In this document: positions 1 through 7,742 of the stretch, in pieces
Position numbering within the stretch: position 1 is the first letter of the stretch
Layout of the letters: each line of letters opens with the position of its first letter
Assembly: GCF_000473245.1 (NCBI RefSeq)
Contig: NC_022524.1
Location: 334,501 to 398,500 of the forward strand
Direction: 5' to 3'
Length of the DNA: 64,000 nt
Source of the DNA: Bacillus infantis NRRL B-14911
GTDB lineage: Bacteria; Bacillota; Bacilli; Bacillales; Cytobacillaceae
Notes under the pieces: model-generated
What the model was told of the DNA's origin: nothing
The model's input: only the letters and a program-made list of their open reading frames with translations
The model's database searches: none
Translations under genes and position numbers: made by a program

Positions 1-1
1 G

Positions 2-388
2 GCAAAGAAGGTCTTTGGAGTGGAAATCGTGCCTGAGGCAATTGAGGATGCCAAACGCAATGCGGCTCTTAACGGGATAACAAATGCGGAGTTTGCGGTT
101 GGGGAAGCGGAAAAGGTCATCCCTGATTGGTATAAGGAAGGAAACCAGGCGGATGTCCTGGTTGTCGATCCGCCGCGCAAAGGCTGTGATGAAGCCTTGC
201 TGCAGACGATTCTAAGCATGAAGCCGAAAAAAGTGGTCTATGTTTCCTGCAATCCTGCCACGCTTGCCCGCGATTTGCGGATCCTTGAAGACGGCGGGTA
301 TAAGACAGAGGAAGTCCAGCCGGTTGATATGTTCCCGCAGACGATGCATTGTGAAGCAGTGGCAAAAATCACCCTAAAAGATCAATAA
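2..388 (+). CDS. rlmD: 23S rRNA (uracil-5-)-methyltransferase RlmD/RumA family, C-terminal part
   Basis: The 5' end lies outside the window; the open frame enters at base 2 and ends at 388, leaving about 128 residues. The visible part is the end of a class I SAM-dependent methyltransferase that makes m5U in 23S rRNA (RlmD/RlmCD family). Seen: the acidic SAM-binding strand [14 protein letters not shown], the DPPRKGCDE motif, and [12 protein letters not shown], which holds the catalytic cysteine of the RumA/TrmA family. The family is about 450 residues long, so roughly the last quarter is present. A strong terminator follows at once. Which uridine is modified (U1939 or U747) cannot be told from this fragment. 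Confidence 0.93.
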   Translation, partial: AKKVFGVEIVPEAIEDAKRNAALNGITNAEFAVGEAEKVIPDWYKEGNQADVLVVDPPRKGCDEALLQTILSMKPKKVVYVSCNPATLARDLRILEDGGYKTEEVQPVDMFPQTMHCEAVAKITLKDQ

Positions 389-401
389 TCCATAAAACTG
401 A

Positions 402-426
402 GGCAGCCCCAACCAGGCTGCCTTTT
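402..426 (+). terminator. Rho-independent terminator after the rRNA methyltransferase
   Basis: Perfect 7-bp stem GGCAGCC / GGCTGCC with a 7-nt loop, followed by TTTT. Confidence 0.85.
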
Positions 427-472
427 CACATACTTCCAAACACTCTGACCAATACTAAAACGGGTGATGAAA

Positions 473-1402
473 ATGGCATGCCGTTCTAGTGATGAATTAA
501 AAAAACTGGTTGAGGAAGCGCGGAAGGAGACGGTGCACGGAAGGGTGGCCGATTATATCCCTGCGCTTGGTAAGGCGGATCCGGGGGATTTATCCATTGC
601 GATCCAATATCCTGGCGGCGAATGCGTCTCTGCCGGTGATGTTGAGGAAAAGATTACGCTTCAAAGTGTGTCAAAAGTAATCAGCCTGGCCTATGTTTTA
701 ATGGAAAGGGGCCCTGGTTATGTGTTCGACCGTGTGGGGATGGAGCCGACGGGCGATCCGTTCAACTCGATTGCCAAGCTTGAGACCATGGCGCCTGCCA
801 AACCCCTGAATCCCATGATTAATGCAGGGGCGCTTGTCGTTACACACATGGTGGAAGGAAGTTCTCCTGATGAACGTTTCGAAAAGCTTCTTGGTTTCGT
901 CCGGCGGCTCGCAGATGATGAAACGATCGGCTACTGCCGGGAAGTAGCAGAGTCCGAATTGAGGACAGCCGACCTGAACAGGGCGCTTTGCTATTTCCTG
1001 AAGCAGCATGATGTTATCCAGGAAGATGTAGAAGATCTGCTCGACTTATATACGAGGCAGTGTGCTATTGAAATGAACTGCCTGAACCTGGCGAGGATTG
1101 GCCTTGTTTTTGCACTGGATGGAAAAGACCCGCGGACAGGCGGGGAAATCATGCCTAGGGACATCGCGCGGATCTGCAAGACCTTTATGGTAACCTGCGG
1201 CATGTACAATGCTTCAGGCGAATTTGCGATCAAAATCGGGATCCCGGCGAAAAGCGGTGTTTCAGGAGGGATCATGGGTGCGGTCCCTGGCCGTTTTGGC
1301 ATTGGCATCTTCGGGCCGGCCCTTGATGAGAGGGGAAACAGTATTGCAGGGATCCGGCTTTTGGAACTGCTGTCGAAGAATTACAGTTTAAGCATGTTTT
1401 AA
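473..1402 (+). CDS. glsA: Glutaminase (GlsA family)
   Basis: Hydrolyses L-glutamine to glutamate and ammonia in the cytoplasm. The 309-residue protein has the glutaminase serine-hydrolase signature: the SxxK pair in LQSVSKVISL (Ser65, Lys68), then NPMINAGAL, the ELRTADLNRAL segment, and a C-terminal KSGVSGGIMGAVPGR loop. The ATG at 473 is preferred over GTG 464 and ATG 467 because GGGTGATG, complementary to the 3' end of 16S rRNA, sits a few bases upstream. The length then equals that of B. subtilis YlaM (GlsA2) as I remember it. It stands alone between two terminators; no two-component system or glutamine transporter is adjacent, unlike the other B. subtilis glutaminase locus. Confidence 0.93.
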   Translation: MACRSSDELKKLVEEARKETVHGRVADYIPALGKADPGDLSIAIQYPGGECVSAGDVEEKITLQSVSKVISLAYVLMERGPGYVFDRVGMEPTGDPFNSIAKLETMAPAKPLNPMINAGALVVTHMVEGSSPDERFEKLLGFVRRLADDETIGYCREVAESELRTADLNRALCYFLKQHDVIQEDVEDLLDLYTRQCAIEMNCLNLARIGLVFALDGKDPRTGGEIMPRDIARICKTFMVTCGMYNASGEFAIKIGIPAKSGVSGGIMGAVPGRFGIGIFGPALDERGNSIAGIRLLELLSKNYSLSMF

Positions 1403-1412
1403 TCCAATCATA

Positions 1413-1438
1413 AAACCCGCTGCAATTACAGCGGGTTT
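1413..1438. terminator. Bidirectional terminator between glsA and the TetR gene
   Basis: Perfect 10-bp stem AAACCCGCTG / CAGCGGGTTT with a 6-nt loop. It lies between convergent genes and has A- and T-rich flanks on both strands. Confidence 0.85.
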
Positions 1439-1443
1439 CTGGC

Positions 1444-2334
1444 TTATGCCGGTTCCTTGATCTGGTCAAAAAATGCCGAAATAAGCTGTTCAAGTTTGTC
1501 GGTATCCATCAGTTTGAATAAGCCACTTGCCTTAATGGTTGCCAATGTGCTCTCAATCAAAAACCTTCTCGGATTCTTGGATCTTAGAAGCTCTTCCTGT
1601 ATAAAATCAAGAAGCTCCACATATTTAGGCTCTTCTTTGTTGATTGTTTTTTTCAGCGTTAGGACCGTGTGGTGGAGATCCTTTTGGAAGCCGGGATTTG
1701 GATGTCTGCAGTCTGGAGCCCATTTATCCAGAAGCTCTGGCTGAAACAGCTGGTCTTCTGTACTGGATACCTCCTCAACCATTTTCACAATTCTCTTTAC
1801 ACTGTACTGTACCACCTGGTGGATGCTGGCATTCACTTCATTCGCAATTGTGTGATATTTCAAGTTCTGGTTAAGGATCCCGAGAAATATGATCGAGCAG
1901 TCAAGAAGATAGTATTTCTTGCTTTCGCCGAACAGATCGATGAACCGCTGATACAGCCAGCGCAGCATGCGGAGCTGTCCGCGTTTGATGAATTCCTTCA
2001 GGTCTTCATCATTTAAGATGTAGACTTCTTCGAAAAGGGCGATCAGCTTATTCGCTCGGTTCGTTATCAGCTGAAGCTCGATCTGCTGGATGAATATATC
2101 TATATCGGCAGGATCCTGGCCGATGAGCAGTTCATTGCGTTCTTTTTCCAGCTGGGAATAGATGCTTCTGACCATTTCAATCAGGAGTTCATTCTTAGAT
2201 GGAAAATAATTATAGAAGGTTCCTTTGGAGATGCCGCTGTACTCCAGGATATCCTGAATGCTGGTGGCCTGGAAGCCTTTATCGATAAACAGCTGGTGTG
2301 CCATTTTGATCACATGCTGTTTCCTGTCATTCAT
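1444..2334 (-). CDS. TetR/AcrR-family transcriptional regulator (YerO-like)
   Basis: Probable repressor of the divergent MFS efflux gene. The first 50 residues form a TetR HTH: FIDKGFQATSIQDILEYSGISKGTFYNYFPSKNEL. The rest is a long helical ligand-binding part; at 296 residues it is longer than most TetR proteins (about 190-220), like B. subtilis YerO. The start at 2334 is chosen because AAAGGTGAT lies just upstream; an 18-codon upstream extension has no ribosome site. Its own sigmaA promoter and the divergent promoter share a 180-bp intergenic region. The inducing ligand is unknown, most likely a hydrophobic drug by analogy. Confidence 0.88.
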   Translation of the reverse strand: MNDRKQHVIKMAHQLFIDKGFQATSIQDILEYSGISKGTFYNYFPSKNELLIEMVRSIYSQLEKERNELLIGQDPADIDIFIQQIELQLITNRANKLIALFEEVYILNDEDLKEFIKRGQLRMLRWLYQRFIDLFGESKKYYLLDCSIIFLGILNQNLKYHTIANEVNASIHQVVQYSVKRIVKMVEEVSSTEDQLFQPELLDKWAPDCRHPNPGFQKDLHHTVLTLKKTINKEEPKYVELLDFIQEELLRSKNPRRFLIESTLATIKASGLFKLMDTDKLEQLISAFFDQIKEPA

Positions 2335-2371
2335 AAAATCACCTTTTTTAAGTAGTATACTGCCTGTATAA

Positions 2372-2400
2372 ATTTTATAGTACACCATTTATTATGCCAA
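2372..2400 (-). promoter_or_regulatory. SigmaA promoter of the TetR gene
   Basis: On the minus strand TTGGCA (2400-2395), 17-bp spacer, TAAAAT (2377-2372), ahead of the start at 2334. Confidence 0.6.
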
Positions 2401-2433
2401 AACAAATCCAGTTATTTCAACGGAATTTAATGA

Positions 2434-2462
2434 TTGCAATCTTTGTACCGATGGTATATGAT
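2434..2462 (+). promoter_or_regulatory. SigmaA promoter of the MFS efflux gene
   Basis: TTGCAA (2434-2439), 17-bp spacer, TATGAT (2457-2462). The expected start site near 2469 places the palindrome at 2481 in the early transcribed region. Confidence 0.65.
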
Positions 2463-2480
2463 ATGTTTTGTGAAACAGGA

Positions 2481-2496
2481 GTCCAATATATTGGAC
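2481..2496. promoter_or_regulatory. Perfect 16-bp palindrome, probable TetR operator
   Basis: GTCCAATATATTGGAC is its own reverse complement. It lies between the predicted -10 and the ribosome site of the efflux gene, where a bound repressor would block transcription. The divergent TetR protein is the obvious candidate to bind it; the pairing is inferred. Confidence 0.7.
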
Positions 2497-2516
2497 TTAA
2501 AGTATAGGAGGAAAAA

Positions 2517-4061
2517 ATGGAACAAAAAATAAATAATACAGGCAGGCCGCCGTACGGTATGATTGCGGTTCTGATGATTGGCGCCTTTATTGCTTTCTTG
2601 AATAATACGCTCTTGAATATCGCGCTGCCTTCTATCATGAAGGAGCTTGAAATCGGCGCATCAACCGTTCAATGGCTGACTACCGGCTTCATGCTCGTCA
2701 ACGGAATTCTAATCCCGACAACTGCTTTCCTTATTCAAAAATATTCTGTACGCAGGCTGTTCCTTGCAGCCATGCTTTTATTTACAGCGGGGACTGTGCT
2801 GGCCGGAACTGCGCATATTTTCCCGGTATTGCTGGCTGGAAGGATGCTTCAGGCATCAGGTTCGGCTATTCTTATGCCGCTTTTGATGAATGTTATGCTG
2901 ATCAGCTTCCCTGTTGAAAAAAGGGGAACGGCGATGGGTGTATTTGGACTGATCCTCATGTTTGCACCTGCAATCGGCCCTACGCTGTCAGGATGGATCA
3001 TTGAGCACTATGATTGGAGAATGCTGTTCCACTTCATTACTCCGATTGCGGCTGTAGTTCTGCTTGTCGGATTCTTCCTGCTGAAGGACAAGAAGGAAAA
3101 AGTGAACATCCGCCTGGATATGCTGTCTCTTATCCTGTCCAGCATCGGTTTCGGCGGAATCCTTTACGGGTTCAGCTCCGCGGGGGACAAAGGCTGGGAC
3201 AGCCCGCATGTGTATGTAACCATTACAGTGGGTGTTATCTCGCTGATTATTTTCATCCTGCGCCAGACAAAGCAGGAGCGCCCGATGCTGAACTTCGGGG
3301 TTTATAAATATCCGATGTTTGCTTTATCATCAGCCATTACAATGGTAGTCAATATGGCACTGTTCTCAGGGATGATCCTTCTGCCGATCTATGTGCAGAC
3401 CCTTCGCGGAATCTCGCCTATGGATGCAGGGCTTCTGCTTCTGCCTGGAGCCATCATCATGGCATTCATGTCGCCTATTACCGGCCGTTTGTTCGATAAA
3501 TTCGGAGGCCGCGTGCTTGCGATCATCGGACTTGCGATCACTGTAGTAACGACTTACCTGTTCTCAAAGCTTACTCTTGATACAACTTATACAAATTTGA
3601 TCATTCTTTACTCTGTCCGTATGCTTGGGATGTCCATGGTTATGATGCCGGTATCAACTAATGGCCTTAACCAGCTGCCAGCCCAGTACTATCCGCACGG
3701 AACAGCGATGAATAACACTTTGAACCAGGTATCTGGCGCGATTGGAACAGCGTTGCTTGTGACAATCATGTCAACGCGGACCAAAACCCATGCTGAAGAG
3801 ATTGCTGCTGATGCATTGCAGCAGTCGGCAGGGTCAAATGCCGGCGTCCAGCCGACAGAAGCTGCGCTTGCCCAAATGGAGCAGCAGATCGGCATGCAGG
3901 CTATGCTTGAAGGCATCAATGATGCTTTCCTTGTGGCAACCTTCATTGCTGGTGTTGCCCTTGTGCTTGCCTTCTTCATCAAGCGTGCCAAGCCGGCTGA
4001 AGAACCATCTGAAGCAAAATCTTCACAGGAAAAGACTGCACCAAAGCTGGCTGAAAACTAA
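2517..4061 (+). CDS. MFS drug:H+ antiporter, DHA2 (14-TM) family
   Basis: Membrane efflux pump of 514 residues with about 14 hydrophobic segments, the length of the EmrB/LmrB/QacA group. Seen: the first-helix motif FLNNTLLNIALPSIMKEL, a motif-A-like loop around YSVRRLF, and the antiporter motif C region GLILMFAPAIGPTLSGW. The last 35 residues are a charged cytoplasmic tail rich in Lys, Glu and Ser. AGGAGG is 6 bases before the ATG. It diverges from a TetR gene across a palindromic operator, the usual arrangement for drug-inducible export. Substrates cannot be read from sequence. Confidence 0.9.
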   Translation: MEQKINNTGRPPYGMIAVLMIGAFIAFLNNTLLNIALPSIMKELEIGASTVQWLTTGFMLVNGILIPTTAFLIQKYSVRRLFLAAMLLFTAGTVLAGTAHIFPVLLAGRMLQASGSAILMPLLMNVMLISFPVEKRGTAMGVFGLILMFAPAIGPTLSGWIIEHYDWRMLFHFITPIAAVVLLVGFFLLKDKKEKVNIRLDMLSLILSSIGFGGILYGFSSAGDKGWDSPHVYVTITVGVISLIIFILRQTKQERPMLNFGVYKYPMFALSSAITMVVNMALFSGMILLPIYVQTLRGISPMDAGLLLLPGAIIMAFMSPITGRLFDKFGGRVLAIIGLAITVVTTYLFSKLTLDTTYTNLIILYSVRMLGMSMVMMPVSTNGLNQLPAQYYPHGTAMNNTLNQVSGAIGTALLVTIMSTRTKTHAEEIAADALQQSAGSNAGVQPTEAALAQMEQQIGMQAMLEGINDAFLVATFIAGVALVLAFFIKRAKPAEEPSEAKSSQEKTAPKLAEN

Positions 4062-4066
4062 TAGAG

Positions 4067-4100
4067 AAAAGGAGAATGTCCATGGGGCATTCTCCTTTTT
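4067..4100 (+). terminator. Terminator of the MFS efflux gene
   Basis: Stem AAAAGGAGAATG / CATTCTCCTTTT around a short loop, closing in a T run. Confidence 0.85.
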
Positions 4101-4106
4101 ACATTA

Positions 4107-4133
4107 AAAAAAGGAAGAGCAGAATCTTCCTTT
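4107..4133 (-). terminator. Terminator of the nitroreductase gene
   Basis: Stem AAAGGAAGA / TCTTCCTTT just after the stop codon at 4140 on the minus strand. On that strand it is followed by a T run (AAAAAAA on the plus strand). Confidence 0.75.
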
Positions 4134-4139
4134 TCCCTT

Positions 4140-4814
4140 TTAATATGTTTTTACCACATCATCGAAAGCCCTTCTTGATTTCGGACGCGGATCTTTTGTA
4201 CGGTAGCCGAATGCAACCATGACGGATATGCCGAAGTGGCCGTCCTCGAGGATGCCTTCCTCCTGGAGCAGTTCATTCATTTTTTCAATATTAAAGCCTT
4301 CGATCGGACAGGAATCGATGCCAATCTGGGCAGCAGCTGTCATCATATTAGCAAGGGCGATGTAGGTCTGCTTGGAAGCCCAGTCATACAGCGGACGGTC
4401 TCCTTCAAGAAGCTTGAAATCATCTTTCTGGAATTCCTCAACCCGGCCAAGGTATTTTTCGAGTATATCAGAAGGCATATTCAGAACATTGGTGAATTGG
4501 TCTTTTAAATAATCCGAATCATACTTAGTATCCATTTTGGTCCGCGCCAGAATGACGACGAAATGGCTCGCATCAGGCAGCTTGCTGTAAGCACCCCAGG
4601 AAGCGTTTTTGATTTTTTCCCGAAGTTCCGGGCTTTCAATGACAGCAAAGCGCCAAGGCTCAAATCCGAATGAGCTTGGAGAGAGACGGCCGGTTTCCAT
4701 GATGAAGCGGAAGTCATCCTCCGGGATTTTTTTATCTGGATCAAATTCCTTTGTTGCGTGGCGGAAATGGTAAGCGTCCAGAATCTCCTGCTTTAATTCT
4801 TCTTTATTGCGCAT
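4140..4814 (-). CDS. NAD(P)H-dependent nitroreductase family protein (YfkO-like)
   Basis: FMN-dependent oxidoreductase of 224 residues, expected in the cytoplasm, reducing nitro compounds or quinones with NAD(P)H. Seen: the FMN phosphate-binding start YHFRHATKEFDP, the SPSSFGFEPWRF segment typical of this family, and a later WASKQTYIALANMMTAAAQIGIDSCPIEGF stretch broken by family-conserved Gly and Pro. The start at 4814 follows AGAAGGAG by a normal distance; the upstream extension (16 codons) lacks a ribosome site. In B. subtilis the relative YfkO is part of the hypochlorite/quinone response; no regulator gene is adjacent here. Confidence 0.9.
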   Translation of the reverse strand: MRNKEELKQEILDAYHFRHATKEFDPDKKIPEDDFRFIMETGRLSPSSFGFEPWRFAVIESPELREKIKNASWGAYSKLPDASHFVVILARTKMDTKYDSDYLKDQFTNVLNMPSDILEKYLGRVEEFQKDDFKLLEGDRPLYDWASKQTYIALANMMTAAAQIGIDSCPIEGFNIEKMNELLQEEGILEDGHFGISVMVAFGYRTKDPRPKSRRAFDDVVKTY

Positions 4815-5027
4815 CTCGTCAACTCCTTCTATTTTACTCTCATTAAAATTACCATAATCCATTTTTTAATTCATGAAATCGGCTCGGCGGGAAATAGTAA
4901 TGGAAAAATCTGTTTATTATTCCTCTATTTCCATAAATTATTGGGCAGGCGGTGCGGGTACATAACAACTACACCTGAATAATAGAACATCTTGGAAAGG
5001 CTGGATGAGGCAGAACATTTTTTGTAT

Positions 5028-5052
5028 GTTTCCAGCAGAGTCCATCGGGTAA
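5028..5052 (+). promoter_or_regulatory. SigmaB-type promoter before the stress protein gene
   Basis: GTTTCC (5028-5033), 13-bp spacer, GGGTAA (5047-5052), close to the sigmaB consensus GTTTAA-N12-15-GGGTAT. It lies about 40 bases before the start codon of a protein whose family is known from the general stress regulon. Confidence 0.65.
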
Positions 5053-5093
5053 TTAAAAAGCATATTAAAATCTAAAATTTACAGGAGGTAATC

Positions 5094-6179
5094 ATGATGA
5101 ATGACAACAAAAAGTTCATTGGAGTATTCGATACACAGGAAGAAGCAATCAAGAAGATTGACGACTTAAAACTCCAGGGCTACGGAGAATCGGATATTTA
5201 TGCGGTTGCGAAGGATGCCGATGATATCTCTATGGTAAGAGGGCGAACCGGTGCAGAAGTGGAAGGAACGGATGCAGACGGCGGTTCATGGCTGGACAAG
5301 TTTATGTCATTCCTGACTGGTGAGGATGAGGTCCGCGGAGGAATGCAGAATATGGGACTGACAGATGCAGAGGCTGACCGCTATTACAGTGATATTCAGG
5401 CGGGAAAAATTCTGCTGTACGTTGATAAGGATTATGATCAATACTATGGAGAACGGACACTTGCTAATGAAGCAAACCCTACGAGCCCTGCTGCTCCGAC
5501 CCTTGATGCCACAGGCTATGGGGCAGTAACCGGTCCGAATAATACAGCAGGTACAGCCGGCATGGCAAACACTGCAGGAATGCGTACAGGCAGACTGACC
5601 GACGAGCCGGACGGCTATGTAGAGGGTGTCAAGGCAGATGAATTGACCGGCTCTGCTGATGTAGAGGGTGTCAAGGCAGATAAATTGAATGGCTATGCTG
5701 ATGAAGATGACTTGACTGACGAACAGCGCCTGCGCCTGCGTGAGGAGCGCCTGCAGGTTGACAAAGAGCGCGTCCAGACCGGTGAGGTTCACGTTGAAAA
5801 AGACGTTGTAGAAGAAGAGCGTTCAGTTGATGTGAATGTCAGCCATGATGAAGTATATGTAGAACGGCGCAAAGTTGACGGGCAGGCCGTTGATGGAGAT
5901 GCCGGACCGATTGTCGATGACAATGACGATATAAGAATTCCCATTACTGAAGAACGTCTGGAAGTTACGAAGAAACCTGTCGTGACTGAGGAGCTTGTTG
6001 TCGGCAAGCGGAAGGTTGAGGATACAGAGACTGTCAGGGATACAGTCAAGCGTGAAAAAGCCCATGTGGATGGTGCGGATGATTACGATGAAGATGACCG
6101 TGATTCCGGCACAGCCTATCTGGGCAGCGATCAGGACGACAGCATGGCAGACCGTATGGACGATCGCGGCCGCTTCTAA
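5094..6179 (+). CDS. General stress protein: YflT-like N-terminal domain + DUF2382
   Basis: 361 residues, soluble, very acidic and without membrane segments. Residues 1-105 match the YflT/GSP17M-type stress domain (FIGVFDTQEEAIKKIDDLKLQGYGESDIYAVAKD). Residues about 210-320 are a DUF2382 (YsnF/AvaK) domain made of charged repeats such as EERLQVDKERVQTGEV and ITEERLEVTKKPVVTEE. The linker carries a duplicated VEGVKAD unit (about residues 177-200). The strong AGGAGGTAATC site and the sigmaB-like promoter upstream fit a general-stress role. The molecular function of these domains is unknown to me. Confidence 0.85.
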   Translation: MMNDNKKFIGVFDTQEEAIKKIDDLKLQGYGESDIYAVAKDADDISMVRGRTGAEVEGTDADGGSWLDKFMSFLTGEDEVRGGMQNMGLTDAEADRYYSDIQAGKILLYVDKDYDQYYGERTLANEANPTSPAAPTLDATGYGAVTGPNNTAGTAGMANTAGMRTGRLTDEPDGYVEGVKADELTGSADVEGVKADKLNGYADEDDLTDEQRLRLREERLQVDKERVQTGEVHVEKDVVEEERSVDVNVSHDEVYVERRKVDGQAVDGDAGPIVDDNDDIRIPITEERLEVTKKPVVTEELVVGKRKVEDTETVRDTVKREKAHVDGADDYDEDDRDSGTAYLGSDQDDSMADRMDDRGRF

Positions 6180-6193
6180 TCTGAATAAAGACG

Positions 6194-6223
6194 AAACAGC
6201 CAGCATCATGCTGGCTGTTTTTT
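6194..6223 (+). terminator. Strong terminator after the stress protein gene
   Basis: Perfect 13-bp stem AAACAGCCAGCAT / ATGCTGGCTGTTT with a one-base loop position and a TTTTTT tail. Confidence 0.9.
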
Positions 6224-6295
6224 CTGTGCAGAATTTTATTTACATTCACATATCGGTGGTATAAATTGGTATATAAAAAGAAAGCGGGTAAGCGT

Positions 6296-6919
6296 ATGGT
6301 GAACTTCTATTTATTTGCTTTAATGTGCATTTTTCTGATCATCCTGCCAGGGCCTGATACAGCGGTTGCTACAAGAAATACACTCTCTGCAGGCAGGATG
6401 GGCGGACTCAAAACGGCGGCAGGCACATGCTCTGCGCTGGCAATCCATACACTTGCTGCGGTTGCCGGGCTTTCCGCCCTGATTGTCAAGTCGGCTATGC
6501 TTTTTTCTGTATTGAAATATGCCGGTGCTGCTTATTTGGTCTATCTTGGAATCAAAAGCCTGCTATCAATCAGGAATGGCGGACAGGAAAAAGATAATAG
6601 CAGCGGGCCGTTGATAAAAGGGAAAACGTTTTTCAGGCAGGGCTTTCTGACGAATTTGCTTAATCCGAAGGTCGCTGTATTTTTCCTGACCTTTCTGCCG
6701 CAGTTTGTTGAAGAGGGGACCGCGCCATTTTTCCCATTCCTCCTTATGGGAGCGGTCTATACCATTTTGACTGCTGTCTGGTTTTTCTTATATGTACTCT
6801 TAATCCAGCAGATTAGTTCTTTTATGAAAAAACCGAAAACTCAGAAGGCAATCGAAGGGCTGACCGGGACCATTCTCATCGGTTTCGGGGTCAAGCTTGC
6901 TCTGGAGAAGGCGCGGTAG
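6296..6919 (+). CDS. LysE/RhtB-family amino-acid exporter
   Basis: Inner-membrane exporter of about 207 residues with six hydrophobic segments. The N-terminal LILPGPDTAVATRNTLSAGRMGGL is the LysE family signature, and FRQGFLTNLLNPKVAVFFLTFLPQF is the conserved central motif. The ATG at 6296 gives the usual short N-terminus (MVNFYLFALMC); the frame is open back to a TTG at 6266, which would add ten basic residues and cannot be excluded. The substrate (homoserine, threonine or another amino acid) is not visible. Monocistronic. Confidence 0.88.
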   Translation: MVNFYLFALMCIFLIILPGPDTAVATRNTLSAGRMGGLKTAAGTCSALAIHTLAAVAGLSALIVKSAMLFSVLKYAGAAYLVYLGIKSLLSIRNGGQEKDNSSGPLIKGKTFFRQGFLTNLLNPKVAVFFLTFLPQFVEEGTAPFFPFLLMGAVYTILTAVWFFLYVLLIQQISSFMKKPKTQKAIEGLTGTILIGFGVKLALEKAR

Positions 6920-6985
6920 TCTCCTCATTTCCATTAAAACATGCTATTCTGTAAATAAGATCATAAGAACAGAAGGGCTGAGTCC

Positions 6986-7216
6986 ATGTATTTAACTATT
7001 GAAGAAACGGCAGAATATCTGTCAATGCCAGCTGCTGCTGTCGAAAAGCTTGTACAGCAGAAGAAAATCCGCGCCATTTTTGACGGCGAGCAGTATCTCA
7101 TTTATAAAGAGCAATTCAAGACTCATTTAGAACAGATGGAGAAGTATAAAAGGCTGGTCGAGGAAGTACTGAATGAACCAATTCCGGAAGATCGGGATAT
7201 AAAGGATGAAGACTAA
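6986..7216 (+). CDS. Small excisionase-family helix-turn-helix protein
   Basis: 76 residues. The first 50 are a MerR/excisionase-type HTH_17 fold: YLTIEETAEYLSMPAAAVEKLVQQKKIRAIFDGEQYLIYKEQF. The remainder is a charged helix (EQMEKYKRLVEEVLNE) and an acidic tail. GAAGGGCTGAG precedes the ATG. Such proteins are either Xis-like factors or small DNA-binding regulators. With no integrase or phage genes nearby, a chromosomal regulatory role is more likely. Its target is unknown. Confidence 0.75.
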   Translation: MYLTIEETAEYLSMPAAAVEKLVQQKKIRAIFDGEQYLIYKEQFKTHLEQMEKYKRLVEEVLNEPIPEDRDIKDED

Positions 7217-7218
7217 AA

Positions 7219-7247
7219 CAAAGCGCCTGGGATGCCGGGTGCTTTTC
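7219..7247 (+). terminator. Terminator after the HTH gene
   Basis: AAAGCGCC / GGGTGCTTTT with G-T pairs and a T-rich tail. Confidence 0.65.
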
Positions 7248-7331
7248 TATTTTTAAAAAGCTCTGTTAAAATCTGTTGTTGATAATTTGATTACATGGAA
7301 ATATAAAAACAGGAAGTCGTGTCCTTATTTG

Positions 7332-7554
7332 AGTGGCCAGCAAGCTTTAAAATAAGCGGAAATTTTCCGGTTAAGCTGCTAAATATGGCACGAGTGGGTA
7401 TAAATAAGCGGAGAATTTCCGTTTAAGCGGAGCAAAGTTGCCCATTTTCCTGTTTTTTGAGTTGATAGGCGGAATTTCTCCGTCTATTTGAGCTGTTTTT
7501 AGAGGTTTTAAGAAATTAGGGGGAATTTCTCCGCTTATTTTTTAGCTGGTCACT
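7332..7554. repeat. Inverted, MITE-like intergenic repeat element (about 223 bp)
   Basis: The element starts AGTGGCCAGC (7332-7341) and ends GCTGGTCACT (7545-7554), near-perfect inverted ends. Inside are four copies of a unit of the type AAATAAGCGGAGAATTTCC: two forward (near 7349-7376 and 7401-7430) and two inverted (7464-7492 and 7516-7543). The whole can fold back on itself. It has no coding potential and no clear target-site duplication. It occupies most of the gene-free gap 7248-7742. The remainder of that gap (7555-7742) holds one copy of the GGGGCAGGTTAG motif. Confidence 0.7.
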
Positions 7555-7672
7555 GATTCCCTAATTCAGGTCCGGGAAGGGAAGGTTCGCTCTGTTATGG
7601 CTGGAAGGGAAGAAAAAAATTGCTCTTATGTAGTTTTCCTTTAATGTCGCCCCAATTAGATTATGCACAAAC

Positions 7673-7684
7673 GGGGCAGGTTAG
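7673..7684 (+). repeat. GGGGCAGGTTAG motif, copy 1
   Basis: The exact 12-mer recurs at 9212-9223. Related forms are GGGGCAAGTGTGTTTTAG at 8353 and ACGGGTGCTTTAG near 9740. Copy 1 lies 58 bases before a secreted-protein start codon. The role is unknown. Confidence 0.5.
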
Positions 7685-7742
7685 CTTAATAAGAAGTCAT
7701 AAAGAAACCTTGGTGAGGGCAGACTTACATCGAGGTGTATAT

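Noticed and set aside
6986-7216. Phage or integrative-element excisionase
   Set aside because: The HTH fold matches excisionase-type proteins, but no integrase, attachment site or phage gene is in the window.
7620-7742. N-terminal extension of the first secreted protein
   Set aside because: The start at 7743 has a good ribosome site and gives a clean signal peptide; the extension would bury it and covers the GGGGCAGGTTAG motif.
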